The notes: generated from the sequence alone by a model not told the origin. Positions 25,814-34,073 are shown, numbered from the stretch's first letter. The stretch is 64,000 nucleotides of DNA from DASZQL01 sp964391865 (GCA_964391865.1 CAYMNQ010000002.1:606607-670606), one strand, 5' to 3'. A program made the numbers and translations.

Positions 25814-27034
25814 ATGTTCACCCGCCCGGCCCGCCGCGCCGCACTGCTGCTGACCCTCGCGCTGACCCCCATCGCCGCCGCCGGCGCGCCGCTGCAGACC
25901 CCCGGCGCCCTGCGCGCCGACGCCGAACGCCTGCTCGACGACGCGGGCGCCAAGCTCACCGCCGCGCGCCGCTGGCTCGAAACCAACACCTCGCGCGAGA
26001 ACCTCCGCGCCGTCGCCGATCAACTCTCCGCCGAGCTGCGCGCCTCGTGGGAAAGCGCCCTCAGCCGCGCCGAATCCCGCGCCGCGCTCACCTTGGGCAT
26101 CCGGCGCTTCGCGCCCGAAGGCACGAGCGACTGGTCGCGCCTCGCGCCGAGCGAGCCGCTCCCGCCGAGCATCGTCATCCTCATCCACGGACTCGACGAG
26201 CCGGGCGACGTGTGGAACGACCTCGCCCCCGCGCTCGACGCCGCCGGGCACGCCGTGCTGCGCTTCGACTACCCGAACGATCAGGCGATCGCCGATTCAA
26301 CCGCCGCGCTGGCGCGCGAACTCCGCGCGCTCCGCGCGAACCACGCCGTCGAAGGAGTCGCGCTCGTCGGGCACTCGATGGGCGGGCTGATCATCCGCGA
26401 CGTGCTCACGCGCCCCGCCGACTACGCGGGCCGCGCTTCGGGCATCGCCGAACTCCCCGTGCTCGATCGCGCCATCACTATCGCCACACCCAACGACGGC
26501 TCGCTCTTCGCCCCCCTCCGCCCCGTCGCCGAAGTGCGCGACCAGTTCATGCGCTACCTCGGCTCCAGCTCCGAAGTCTGCCCGCTCGACCCCGCAATCC
26601 TCCTCGGCTTCCTCGCCGACGGGCGAGGCGAGGCGGGCCGCGACCTCCGCCCCGGCTCCGCGTTCCTCGCCGAACTCAACTCCCGCCCCGCATGGTCCGC
26701 CGACGTCGCCGCCCGCGTCACCAGCCTCACCGCCGAGTTCCGCCCGCTCCCCGAGCAGCGTCTCGACGCGATCCTCGGCAGCGCCGCCGCCCGGATGATC
26801 CTCTCTTCCGCGGGCGAATCGAACATCCGCGAAGCCGCGCACGCCCTCTCCAGCGCCCTCGGCGACGGCGTCGTCTCCGACTGCTCCGCCCAGTTCGACT
26901 GCACGATCGACACCGTCCGGCTCAGCGCCAACCACCGCTCGATCATCCGCCGTCAGCCGTGGGAAAGCGGGAACGACCCCGAGCCGCCCGCGATCGGCGT
27001 CATCATCCACCGATTGAGCCAGTCGCCCCGCTGA
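25814..27034 (+). CDS. Exported alpha/beta hydrolase (lipase/esterase-like)
   Basis: 406 residues with a signal peptide (ALLLTLALTPIAAAGAP). After a helical N-terminal region (about 30-110) comes the hydrolase core: oxyanion strand IVILIHGLDEPGD, nucleophile elbow LVGHSMGGLI with Ser, and an Asp/His pair likely in LGDGVVSDCS and ANHRSIIR. The NDGS/APLRPVAEVRDQ region looks like a lid. This pattern suits lipases and PGAP1-like esterases that act on cell envelope lipids. The substrate is not known. The neighbouring downstream gene starts 38 nt later on the same strand. Confidence 0.82.
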   Translation: MFTRPARRAALLLTLALTPIAAAGAPLQTPGALRADAERLLDDAGAKLTAARRWLETNTSRENLRAVADQLSAELRASWESALSRAESRAALTLGIRRFAPEGTSDWSRLAPSEPLPPSIVILIHGLDEPGDVWNDLAPALDAAGHAVLRFDYPNDQAIADSTAALARELRALRANHAVEGVALVGHSMGGLIIRDVLTRPADYAGRASGIAELPVLDRAITIATPNDGSLFAPLRPVAEVRDQFMRYLGSSSEVCPLDPAILLGFLADGRGEAGRDLRPGSAFLAELNSRPAWSADVAARVTSLTAEFRPLPEQRLDAILGSAAARMILSSAGESNIREAAHALSSALGDGVVSDCSAQFDCTIDTVRLSANHRSIIRRQPWESGNDPEPPAIGVIIHRLSQSPR

Positions 27035-27072
27035 TCTCGCCGCCGCGCGCTTGGGTTACGCTGTCATGCGTC

Positions 27073-27675
27073 ATGGCCCAGCGTCGCCACCACTATGACC
27101 AGGCCTTTGAAACGTACCTGCGCATCAAGCGCATCCCGTACGTCGCCGTCGATGAAGCGAAGAAGGCGCTCCTCCCCGAGTCCGAGCGCCTCTCGATTGA
27201 ATCACGCGGTACATCCGAAGACCAACCCGCCGCCCACGCCATCAAGTCCTTCGACTTCGTGATCTACACCGACGCGGTGAACCTGCTCATCGATGTGAAA
27301 GGCCGGCGCGTGGGCCGCTCGCCAACCTCGAACACGCGCGGCGCTGGCTTCCCCACCGTTCGCTCCGGCAAGGGCCGGCTCGAAAGCTGGGTCACGCAGG
27401 ACGACATCGACTCCCTCCGCCGATGGGAGCAACTCTTCGGCCCCGGCTTCCGTGCCGCCTTCATCTTTCTCTATTGGTGCGACGCCCAGCCCCCCGACGC
27501 GCTCTTTCAGGAAGTCTTCCTCCACCGCGGCCGCTGGTACGCCGTCCGAGCCGTCACCCTCGACGACTACGGCACCGCGATGAGAGTCCGCAGCCCACGC
27601 TGGCGCACCCTCGACCTGCCCCCCGCCGACTTCGAACGGCTCAGCCAACCCTTCTGCGGCGTGGGAACCTTCTAG
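27073..27675 (+). CDS. PD-(D/E)XK-like putative nuclease of unknown role
   Basis: 200 residues from ATG 27073. The N-terminus HYDQAFETYLRIKRIPYVAVDE resembles a conserved HYxxxFExYLR block. It is followed by KSFDFVIYTDAVNLLIDVKGRR, which has the FDF...DVK spacing of PD-(D/E)XK endonuclease folds (Asp, then D-x-K). A third part, DIDSLRRWEQLFGPGFRAAFIFLYW, supplies a helix and strand. Seen: this motif arrangement. Inferred: a nuclease-like fold that may bind DNA or RNA. No domain beyond this is visible, and the substrate is unknown. Confidence 0.5.
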   Translation: MAQRRHHYDQAFETYLRIKRIPYVAVDEAKKALLPESERLSIESRGTSEDQPAAHAIKSFDFVIYTDAVNLLIDVKGRRVGRSPTSNTRGAGFPTVRSGKGRLESWVTQDDIDSLRRWEQLFGPGFRAAFIFLYWCDAQPPDALFQEVFLHRGRWYAVRAVTLDDYGTAMRVRSPRWRTLDLPPADFERLSQPFCGVGTF

Positions 27676-27829
27676 CCCCCCGCCCATCCAATTCTCCACC
27701 CCCACGACACAACCTAGTCTCTCCCCAACCTCAGTCTTCTCTTCCTCTCCGGTTTGTGGCTTTGGCATCGGCTCCCAAGCCGAAAATCGACCCTTTGCAC
27801 CGCTCCGCTCCCGCGCGTATCGTTTTCGC

Positions 27830-28069
27830 ATGATCGACCGCCGCCCAACCCGTTGGCTCGCGCCCCTCGCCGCCGGCCTGCTCACGCTCGCCGGCGCTTC
27901 GAGCGCCATGGCGCAGGACGAAGCTCCGCCCTCCGACGACATCCGCCCACCCGCCCCCGGCACCCCCGAGAAGCCCATCACCCCGCTCATCTATGTGATG
28001 GGCTTCGCGCTCGCGATCGTCGCCATCGGCGCCACGATCATGCCCAGCCAGCGCTCGCACCAAGACTGA
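27830..28069 (+). CDS. Small exported/membrane protein, gene 1 of three
   Basis: 79 residues. A signal peptide-like start (LAPLAAGLLTLAGASSAMA) precedes an acidic Pro-rich linker (DEAPPSDDIRPPAPGTPEKP) and one membrane helix (LIYVMGFALAIVAIGATIM) near the C-terminus. No family is recognised. It leads three closely spaced small genes, and the next starts 38 nt later. Confidence 0.5.
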   Translation: MIDRRPTRWLAPLAAGLLTLAGASSAMAQDEAPPSDDIRPPAPGTPEKPITPLIYVMGFALAIVAIGATIMPSQRSHQD

Positions 28070-28107
28070 TCCCAACACGCCACCCACCGGCAACAAGGCG
28101 CCCCCGA

Positions 28108-28422
28108 ATGACACACCCCAACCGATCCAGGCACGCCGGGCTGCTCGCGCTCAACGCGGCGGCCCTCGCCGCCCTCGCGCTCGTCAGCTTCGCCCCCGGC
28201 AGCGCGACGGCCCAGAACACCCCCGCCGCCCGCGCCCGCGGCGACTACACCATGGTCAGCGCCAAGATCACCGGCGCGCTCGAATCCGCCGTCTACGTGA
28301 TCGACGCCAGCAACTCCGAGATGATCGCCGTCAAGTGGGACTCCGGGCGCAAAGCCATCTCGGGGCTGGGCTTCCGCGATCTCGCGGCGGACATCAAGAA
28401 ACCCGGCGCGAAGGGACGCTGA
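28108..28422 (+). CDS. Small secreted protein, gene 2 of three
   Basis: 104 residues. A signal peptide (LLALNAAALAALALVSFAPGSATA) precedes a mature domain of about 65 residues with two strands (YTMVSAKITGALESAVYVIDA and EMIAVKWDSGRKAISGLGF). The VYVIDASNSEMIAVKWD segment recalls a short beta-hairpin repeated in some planctomycete proteins, but this is not a firm assignment. No catalytic residue is visible. It is 3 nt upstream of the next gene, so it is likely coupled. Confidence 0.5.
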   Translation: MTHPNRSRHAGLLALNAAALAALALVSFAPGSATAQNTPAARARGDYTMVSAKITGALESAVYVIDASNSEMIAVKWDSGRKAISGLGFRDLAADIKKPGAKGR

Positions 28423-28425
28423 ACC

Positions 28426-28779
28426 ATGACGAACACCACCAACCAATCATCCGCCGCCGCCCCGCGCTTCGACGCAAGCGCCGGCGCCCTCTGGGCCAGC
28501 TTCGTCCTCGTCCTCGCGCTCGTCATCGTGCAGGCATCCCGCCTCGGCTCGGGCAACCCTGCCTACGCGGGCGAACTCGGCACCGTCGGGCAGATGACCG
28601 CCCTTACCGTCGCCGGCGGGCCGAACGAAGAGGTCCTCATGCTCCTCGACAAGCGCGAAGAGCTCATCCTCGTCTACGGCATCCAGGGCGGCCGCTCCGT
28701 CCAACTCCTGCAGGTCGAGGAACTCGGCGCCCTCTTCAACCAAGCCCGGAGCGCCGCCGGCGGCGGGACCAAGCGCTGA
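28426..28779 (+). CDS. Small membrane-anchored protein, gene 3 of three
   Basis: 117 residues. One N-terminal membrane helix (ALWASFVLVLALVIVQA) leads to a globular part with VGQMTALTVAGGPNEEVLMLLDKREELILVYGIQGG and a helical end (LEELGALFNQARSA). The segment EEVLMLLDKREELILVYGI resembles the hairpin of the preceding gene (VYVIDASNSEMIAVKWD), suggesting related domains. Family and function are unknown. An intergenic repeat follows. Confidence 0.5.
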   Translation: MTNTTNQSSAAAPRFDASAGALWASFVLVLALVIVQASRLGSGNPAYAGELGTVGQMTALTVAGGPNEEVLMLLDKREELILVYGIQGGRSVQLLQVEELGALFNQARSAAGGGTKR

Positions 28780-28787
28780 TTCCTCAT

Positions 28788-28825
28788 GCCCCCTCTCCCT
28801 CAGGGAGAGGGCTGGGGAGAGGGGC
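28788..28825. repeat. Intergenic CCCTCTCCC inverted repeat, copy 1
   Basis: GCCCCCTCTCCC and GGGGAGAGGGGC flank TCAGGGAGAGGGCT, giving a GC-rich imperfect hairpin 9 nt after the stop at 28779. A related copy lies at 34444. The rest of the gap 28780-28997 shows no gene or clear signal. Confidence 0.6.
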
Positions 28826-28997
28826 AACTGTTCGTGCCTCAGCGCGTACGTCTCGGATAGGGACGAGTGTTCAATGATCGCGCGTCAAGAAGCCGTCACT
28901 GAGCCGCTTTGAGCGAAGCCGCCGATGACCGCACACGCCTCGTTGGTCAGGATTTCAAGCATGCCCACACGGCAGCTCAAGACTCAAGTCTGACCGC

Positions 28998-29891
28998 TCA
29001 CAACTGAACCACCCGCAACTCCGGCTGCTCCAGCGGATTCTCAACCCCCCGAGCACACACCGTCGCGCACGGCTCAAGCAGCCGGTGTGCGTTGGGGCAA
29101 TCCTCCCACCGCTTCGGCTGGCGCGTCACGTGATACTGATGGAACGTGTGAATCGATGTGATCGCGATCACCGGCCGCCCGCCGGAGAGATACACACGCC
29201 GACCGAAATCGTCGTCCTCCTGCGCGTAATCCTCATACGTCTCGTCATGCCCATTCACCGCGAGATACGTCGCCAGCGGCACGCTGAAGTGCGCCCCCAG
29301 CACCTTCGGCTTGTGCTCCTTCCCGATGCCCAGCCGGCGCAGCAACGCCTGCCGCCTGAACCGCTTCTCCCGCTTCACCAGCGCGGCGTCCTGTTCCGCG
29401 CTCGGCGTGATCGGGAACTTCCCCACCCGGAGCGCCGCTTCATCGAACGCCGCGTCCTGCTCGGGCGACAGGTCGTATCGCCACCCGAGGATCACCCCGT
29501 GCCACCGACCTCGGCTCTGAGAGGTCGGCGCCTTCGCCGCCACCAGCGCCTCATGCTTCTCAGCGCACCGCGGCTCGGGCACCATGTCGCCATCAAAGAA
29601 CAGCAGCAGCGACGCGGGATCCGGGTGGGGTGAGCGCTTCAGCAACTCGCGCACGGCGTTGTTCCGCGACTGCGCGGGGCGGGACTTCCCCGTGTGCGCC
29701 CGCTGGATCAGCGTCAGCGACAGCCCGAACTCCGCGCACGCCGCCCGCGCCGCCGCCTCGATCTCCGCATTGTCCGAATCGCACGACAGCGTGACCGAAT
29801 CCGCCCGGCGCGTCTGGCACGACACGCCCAGCAGCGTCCGCCGCAGCCGCTGCGGCGTGTGCGTGTTCACGATGATGTGGAGTTCGGGCAT
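28998..29891 (-). CDS. Family 2 (GT-A) glycosyltransferase
   Basis: 297 residues. It begins with the GT-A opening ELHIIVNTHTPQRLRRTLLGVSCQT, then a nucleotide-binding segment ending LLFFDGDMVPEP with the DxD-like DGD, and a C-terminal acceptor region NGHDETYEDYAQEDDDFGRRVYLSG that matches the galactosyltransferase C-terminal block. The central region has an Arg-rich loop (KREKRFRRQALLRRLGIGK). It transfers a sugar to an unknown acceptor in the cytoplasm. It lies near an FkbM-like methyltransferase and an LRR protein on the same strand, a combination seen around surface polysaccharide genes, though the gaps here are loose. Confidence 0.82.
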   Translation of the reverse strand: MPELHIIVNTHTPQRLRRTLLGVSCQTRRADSVTLSCDSDNAEIEAAARAACAEFGLSLTLIQRAHTGKSRPAQSRNNAVRELLKRSPHPDPASLLLFFDGDMVPEPRCAEKHEALVAAKAPTSQSRGRWHGVILGWRYDLSPEQDAAFDEAALRVGKFPITPSAEQDAALVKREKRFRRQALLRRLGIGKEHKPKVLGAHFSVPLATYLAVNGHDETYEDYAQEDDDFGRRVYLSGGRPVIAITSIHTFHQYHVTRQPKRWEDCPNAHRLLEPCATVCARGVENPLEQPELRVVQL

Positions 29892-29986
29892 CGGAGGGAA
29901 CGCAGAAGGAAACAGAGGATTGTGGCGTTGGGGAGAAGAGTGTTGAAGTGGAGAAAGAGTTGTCGGGATCTCGCTTGCACTGCCAG

Positions 29987-30817
29987 CTACTCGGCGTCCA
30001 GAAAATCAGAGTAAATACACAAATCCTTGATTTGTGCTTTGAGACGAGCAACCCCGTCCGCCGTCACTGCCGTTCGCTCGATGTAGAGCGTCTGCATCTG
30101 CGGCAAATCGGCGAGCAAATCGAGTGTTCTGTCAGACACTCCCGTATCGCTCAGGCGTATATCTTCGAGCTGGCGGCATTCGGTCACTGATTCAAACGCG
30201 GCATCTGTAACATCGGTCCGGGACAGCGATAGCAGCTTCAAGTTGGTCATCCGCGGCAGCGAGTCGGCAATGCTTGCGTCGCCGATGCGGCAGTCTTCAA
30301 GATACAGGTGAAGTCCCTCGAGCGCCGCCAGCGAATGCATGCCGCGGCCGTTGACGCGCGTGCGGTTCAAACTGAGAAGTGACCGTTGGGGCATTTTTCC
30401 CAAGGGCTCAAGCCCCGAATCGGTGATGCGCGATCCGTCAGCACAGAAACTCCAGATGTTCGGCATGCCGCAAATACGTTCCGGAGTCCTGTCGGTAATC
30501 GAGGTGTCGTTGAGGTAAAGCTCCGTGATATCCCCGTGCTCAGAAATCGCTGCAGCGCATGCATCTGTCACGCCGGCCGCATCGTGAGTCTGGAGACTAT
30601 CGATCGGACAGTTTGCGAGAATTGCACCCAGCCCTCGATCCGTAAGCAGTGTGCTCGACATGTGGAACGAGGTGAGCTTCCTTGCCTTGAGCGCAAATGA
30701 GACCAAGCCGTCGTCAGTTACGACTGTGTCATAAAGCGCGATCCGACGGATCGTCTCGATCTGCGCCAGCCCTAAGAGACTGGCATCTGTGAATCGCTTC
30801 CCTCGATACGTGGGCAT
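29987..30817 (-). CDS. Leucine-rich-repeat protein, lower-GC
   Basis: 276 residues with about ten repeats of roughly 24 residues of the form L..L.L..T.VTD.GL (for example LKLLSLSRTDVTDAAFESV, LEDIRLSDTGVSDRTLDLL, MQTLYIERTAVTADGVARL), the cysteine-containing/RNI-like LRR pattern common in planctomycetes. No signal peptide or catalytic part is visible, so a cytoplasmic protein-binding role is inferred. Base composition is clearly lower in GC (near 53% by eye) than its neighbours, suggesting later acquisition. Confidence 0.8.
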   Translation of the reverse strand: MPTYRGKRFTDASLLGLAQIETIRRIALYDTVVTDDGLVSFALKARKLTSFHMSSTLLTDRGLGAILANCPIDSLQTHDAAGVTDACAAAISEHGDITELYLNDTSITDRTPERICGMPNIWSFCADGSRITDSGLEPLGKMPQRSLLSLNRTRVNGRGMHSLAALEGLHLYLEDCRIGDASIADSLPRMTNLKLLSLSRTDVTDAAFESVTECRQLEDIRLSDTGVSDRTLDLLADLPQMQTLYIERTAVTADGVARLKAQIKDLCIYSDFLDAE

Positions 30818-30895
30818 GAAGACCCTTATTCGAGATTCCGCATCAATGCGGGCAAGTCACCAACATGCCCCATGACAAGACCGATCGCTGACCCC

Positions 30896-31825
30896 TCACC
30901 CCGCCGCACGGGTGGCGGCGGTGTGCTGCGCAATATCCCTCGCGCGCCCGATCAGCGCCGTTTCTTCGCGCCGGATCATTAGCCGGTTGTAGCTGATCCA
31001 CGTCACATGCTCGTAGCCGCGCTCGCCCAAGTAGTTCAGCAGCGCCGGGTCGCTCCCCATCGAGTGATCCTCGATCAGAATCACCCGCGGCTTCCACTTC
31101 GCCAGATCAAACCCATCAAGCAAACTCAGCTCCGCGCCCTCGACATCAATCACCGCGAAATCAACCCGCCCGTGTGCTGGCGGTCGCTCGCTCAGCACGT
31201 TGTCCATCGTCGTCAGCGGCACTTCAACCAAGCTCGCACTCCCCGTGGGGGGCTTCTTCGTGTGCCCCGCATCGCGCGCGTCGGACAGAAAACTCGACGC
31301 GTCATACTTGTTCGCGCTGTCCGTCAGGTGCGTGAACTTCGCGGTACCGGTCGAGCCGCGCACGGACAGCGCCGCCTGCACCACGCGCGCATTCGGGCGC
31401 GACCTTCGGCACGACTCCGCCAGCGACGGGATCGGCTCGACCAACAGCCCATCCCACCCGATCGCATCGAACACCGCGGTGACGGAGTACGTCCACCCGT
31501 CGTACCCGCCGCACTCGATGTAGTACCCCGCTGCGCTCGGCACCCCCCCGCCCCCTTCGCCGCTGAACAACTCGAACAGGAACAAGTCCTCGCCGAACTG
31601 CGATCGGAACACCGGCGCGAACCGCGCCGAGCGCCCCGCCGCCGCCAGCGCCGCGGCCGCGCGCGCCGTGTACGCCGGCTTGATCGCCTGCAGCAACTCC
31701 TCGGTGCGGCGCTCGAGCCGATCGAACCGCTTGCGCAACCGCCGGTAGCGCCGGTTCTGAGGGATGATGATCGCCGCCGCTACTGCGGCAAACAGGATGA
31801 TGAGGATCAATGAACCTGTATTCAC
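30896..31825 (-). CDS. FkbM-family methyltransferase, membrane-anchored
   Basis: 309 residues from GTG 31825; a TTG at 31831 is the alternative. One N-terminal membrane helix (LILIILFAAVAAAIIIP) precedes a coiled/basic stretch (RRYRRLRKRFDRLERRTEELL) and the FkbM domain: QFGEDLF, YYIECGGYDGWTYSVT (SAM-binding region, with Cys/Gly in place of the more usual DVGAN), VEPIPSLAESCRRSRP, and VDFAVIDVEGAELSLLDGFD. FkbM enzymes methylate hydroxyl groups of sugars or polyketides. The target is unknown; a glycosyltransferase lies nearby. Confidence 0.83.
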   Translation of the reverse strand: MNTGSLILIILFAAVAAAIIIPQNRRYRRLRKRFDRLERRTEELLQAIKPAYTARAAAALAAAGRSARFAPVFRSQFGEDLFLFELFSGEGGGGVPSAAGYYIECGGYDGWTYSVTAVFDAIGWDGLLVEPIPSLAESCRRSRPNARVVQAALSVRGSTGTAKFTHLTDSANKYDASSFLSDARDAGHTKKPPTGSASLVEVPLTTMDNVLSERPPAHGRVDFAVIDVEGAELSLLDGFDLAKWKPRVILIEDHSMGSDPALLNYLGERGYEHVTWISYNRLMIRREETALIGRARDIAQHTAATRAAG

Positions 31826-31938
31826 GCGCAAAGCTGCCGAGAGAGTGCGAACGAAGTGCGAGCGAATCTACGCCCCGCCGCGCAATTCCACAACGCACGC
31901 TCACACTCCCACGCCGCGGAGCGGGCGCGCGATGGTTG

Positions 31939-31957
31939 CCAGACGCGCAGCGTCTGG
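31939..31957. repeat. Perfect hairpin in the FkbM-iscS gap
   Basis: CCAGACGC (31939-31946), a three-base loop and GCGTCTGG (31950-31957) form a perfect stem. There is no T-run on either side. The 352-base gap 31826-32177 also holds a second palindrome and a promoter candidate for iscS, listed separately. Confidence 0.5.
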
Positions 31958-32059
31958 TCATGGCCCACAAACCCAACGAGCCCATGAAATGGGCGGCCGA
32001 AGCCCAACACCACCCGCCTCCAACCCACCCAACCCCCACTCCCAAATCGGACCCATTGG

Positions 32060-32076
32060 TTGAGAATCCATCTCAA
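32060..32076. promoter_or_regulatory. Perfect palindrome upstream of iscS (candidate operator)
   Basis: TTGAGA-ATCCA-TCTCAA is a perfect 6-5-6 inverted repeat seven bases upstream of a candidate promoter and about 100 bases before iscS. No IscR or SufR gene is visible here. It could bind an Rrf2-type or other regulator of iron-sulfur assembly. Confidence 0.5.
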
Positions 32077-32082
32077 CTACAC

Positions 32083-32111
32083 TCGACCCGGCCCGAATAG
32101 ACGCCTAGAAT
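32083..32111 (+). promoter_or_regulatory. Candidate sigma-70-type promoter of isc genes
   Basis: TCGACC (32083-32088, four of six to TTGACA) and TAGAAT (32106-32111, five of six to TATAAT) are separated by 17 bases. The position suits a 5' leader of about 60 bases before iscS at 32178. It lies just downstream of the palindrome at 32060-32076. Confidence 0.45.
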
Positions 32112-32177
32112 CGTTCCAACCGGCTGGTGGGCCGGGGAACCCTGCAACCGATCCCGCCCTGAGAGGCGACCAATCCC

Positions 32178-33434
32178 ATGCTCAAACTCCCGATCTACTT
32201 CGATCACGCCGCCACGACCCCCTGCGACCCGCGCGTCGTTGACGCAATGCTGCCCTACTTCACCGAGAAGTTCGGCAATGCCGGCAGCCGGAATCACAAG
32301 TTCGGCTGGGAAGCCGAGGAAGCCATTGAAACCGCGCGCGAGCAGTGCGCGGCCCTCATCGGCGCGAACGATAAAGAGATCATCTTCACCAGCGGCGCCA
32401 CCGAGGGGAACAACCTCGCCATCAAGGGCGCCGCGGAGATGTACGAGCGCGCCCCCGCCGGCTCGAAGGGCCGCGGGCACGTCATCACCGCGATGCACGA
32501 GCACAAGGCGGTCCTCGACCCCTGCAAGCGCCTCATCAAGGAAGGCTTCGACGTCACCTTCCTGCAGCCGCCGCCCGACGGCGTGATCACCGCCGAGATG
32601 GTCAAAGCCGCCATCCGCCCCGACACCATCCTCGTCTCGATCATGTGGGCGAACAACGAACTCGGCACGATCAACGAAGTCCCCGAGATCGGCAAGATGA
32701 TCCGCGAGTACCGCAAGAGCGCGGGCCGGGATGACATCGTCTTCCATACCGACGCAACGCAGTGGGTCGGCAAGATGCCCACCAACGTCGAGCGCGACGG
32801 CATCGACCTGCTCACCTGGAGTGGACACAAAATCTACGGCCCGAAGGGCGTCGGCGCGCTGTACATCCGCCGCCGGAACCCGCGCGTGCGCCTTGTCGCG
32901 CAGCAGGAAGGCGGCGGGCAGGAACGCGGCTACCGCTCCGGCACCCAGAACATCACTGGCATCGCCGGGTTGGGCAAAGCCTGCGAGCTCTGCCTGAAAG
33001 AGATGGACGCCGACGGCGCCCGCCTCGTGAAACTCCGCAAAAAGCTCGAAGAAACGCTGATGAAGAACCTGCCCGAGACGGGCATCAACGGGCACCGCGA
33101 GCGCCGCCTGCCGCACATCACCAACATCAGCTTCGGCTACGTCGAGGGCGAGGGTCTGATGATGGCGATCAAGGATATCGCCTGCTCCAGCGGCTCGGCG
33201 TGTACCAGCGCGAGCCTCGAACCCAGCTACGTCCTCAAGTCCCTCGGCGTGGGCGACGAGATGGCCCACAGCTCCCTCCGCCTCTCGATGGGGCGATGGA
33301 CCACGGAAGAGCAGGTCGATTTCGCGATCGAGAGCATCACGAAAGCGGTCAATAAGCTGCGCACGCTCTCGCCCCTGTGGGACATGCATCTGGAAGGCAT
33401 CGACATCAGCAAGATCGAGTGGCAGAGCCACTAA
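32178..33434 (+). CDS. iscS: Cysteine desulfurase IscS/NifS
   Basis: 418 residues, the standard length. It begins LPIYFDHAATTPCDPRVVDAM. The PLP-binding Lys is in WSGHKIYGPKGVGALY, the substrate-binding pocket includes EGNNLAIKG, and the catalytic Cys is in ACSSGSACTSAS. The enzyme removes sulfur from L-cysteine to give alanine and passes the persulfide to IscU in the cytoplasm. AGAGG lies about 11 nt upstream of the ATG. It heads iscS-iscU-iscA, spaced 105 and 102 nt, without hscA, hscB or fdx. The gap to iscU contains a tail-to-tail repeat around 33493-33520. Confidence 0.96.
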   Translation: MLKLPIYFDHAATTPCDPRVVDAMLPYFTEKFGNAGSRNHKFGWEAEEAIETAREQCAALIGANDKEIIFTSGATEGNNLAIKGAAEMYERAPAGSKGRGHVITAMHEHKAVLDPCKRLIKEGFDVTFLQPPPDGVITAEMVKAAIRPDTILVSIMWANNELGTINEVPEIGKMIREYRKSAGRDDIVFHTDATQWVGKMPTNVERDGIDLLTWSGHKIYGPKGVGALYIRRRNPRVRLVAQQEGGGQERGYRSGTQNITGIAGLGKACELCLKEMDADGARLVKLRKKLEETLMKNLPETGINGHRERRLPHITNISFGYVEGEGLMMAIKDIACSSGSACTSASLEPSYVLKSLGVGDEMAHSSLRLSMGRWTTEEQVDFAIESITKAVNKLRTLSPLWDMHLEGIDISKIEWQSH

Positions 33435-33492
33435 GAAGAAGGCATCGAGGGATCAAGGCATCACGGCATCGGGTGAAGGCAACGAACTGATC

Positions 33493-33520
33493 GGCTTCAA
33501 GCTCCAAGCTTCAAGCTCAA
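33493..33520. repeat. AAGCTTCAAGC-type intergenic repeat, copy 1
   Basis: GGCTTCAAGCTCCAAGCTTC and the following TCAAGCTC form short nested inverted and direct repeats between iscS and iscU. Related sequences occur at 59134-59273. Confidence 0.5.
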
Positions 33521-33539
33521 AACTCCTCCGAGGTTCACC

Positions 33540-33971
33540 ATGGCATACGGCCCCAAAGTCATCGACCACTACGAGAACCCCCGCAACGTCGGCTCCTTCG
33601 GCACCACCAAAGAGGTGAAGGACCGCAAGGACGTCGGCGTGGGCGTCGTCGGCGCGCCCGAATGCGGCGACGTGATGCAACTCCAGATCAAGGTCGATCC
33701 CGCTACCGGCAAGATCGAGGACGCCAAGTTCAAGTGCTTCGGCTGCGGCTCGGCGATCGCCAGCAGCTCCCTCGCCACCGAGTGGCTCAAGGGGCGCTCG
33801 CTCGACGAGGGCCTCTCGATCAAGAACACCGAGATCGTCGAGGAACTCAGCCTCCCGCCGGTGAAGATCCACTGCTCCGTCCTCGCCGAAGACGCGATCC
33901 GCACCGCGATCAACGACTACAAAAAGAAGAACGGCCTCACCGCCGACCAACCCACCGCTGCCGCTCACTAA
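33540..33971 (+). CDS. iscU: Iron-sulfur cluster scaffold IscU
   Basis: 143 residues. The three cluster-ligand cysteines are in place: GAPECGD (about Cys42), FKCFGCGSAI (about Cys67, second in the pair) and VKIHCSVLAEDAI (about Cys108). LPPVK, the motif recognised by the HscA chaperone, is also present, although no hscA gene is visible here. IscU accepts sulfur from IscS and iron to build a 2Fe-2S cluster. An MAYGPKVIDHYENPRNVG start is typical. The Thr/Ala C-terminal tail is slightly longer than usual. Confidence 0.95.
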   Translation: MAYGPKVIDHYENPRNVGSFGTTKEVKDRKDVGVGVVGAPECGDVMQLQIKVDPATGKIEDAKFKCFGCGSAIASSSLATEWLKGRSLDEGLSIKNTEIVEELSLPPVKIHCSVLAEDAIRTAINDYKKKNGLTADQPTAAAH

Positions 33972-33980
33972 GACAAAAAT

Positions 33981-34020
33981 TCATCACAGAGTCGCAGAGG
34001 GCACAGAGAAGAACAGGATT
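33981..34020. repeat. CACAGAG-type intergenic repeat, copy 1 (single arm)
   Basis: The segment TCATCACAGAGTCGCAGAGG with a second GGCACAGAG follows iscU. It resembles the arms of the long inverted repeats at 39313-39425 and 45573-45736, but no matching right arm is visible here. Confidence 0.5.
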
Positions 34021-34073
34021 GTTCTGAAATCCGGCCCTCACGCCCCAAGCCTTTTCCGCAGGAATCCCGCACC

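Noticed and set aside
28796..28830. CCCTCTCCC hairpin as a Rho-independent terminator
   Set aside because: The stem is GC-rich but no T-run follows, and a similar sequence elsewhere suggests a dispersed repeat.
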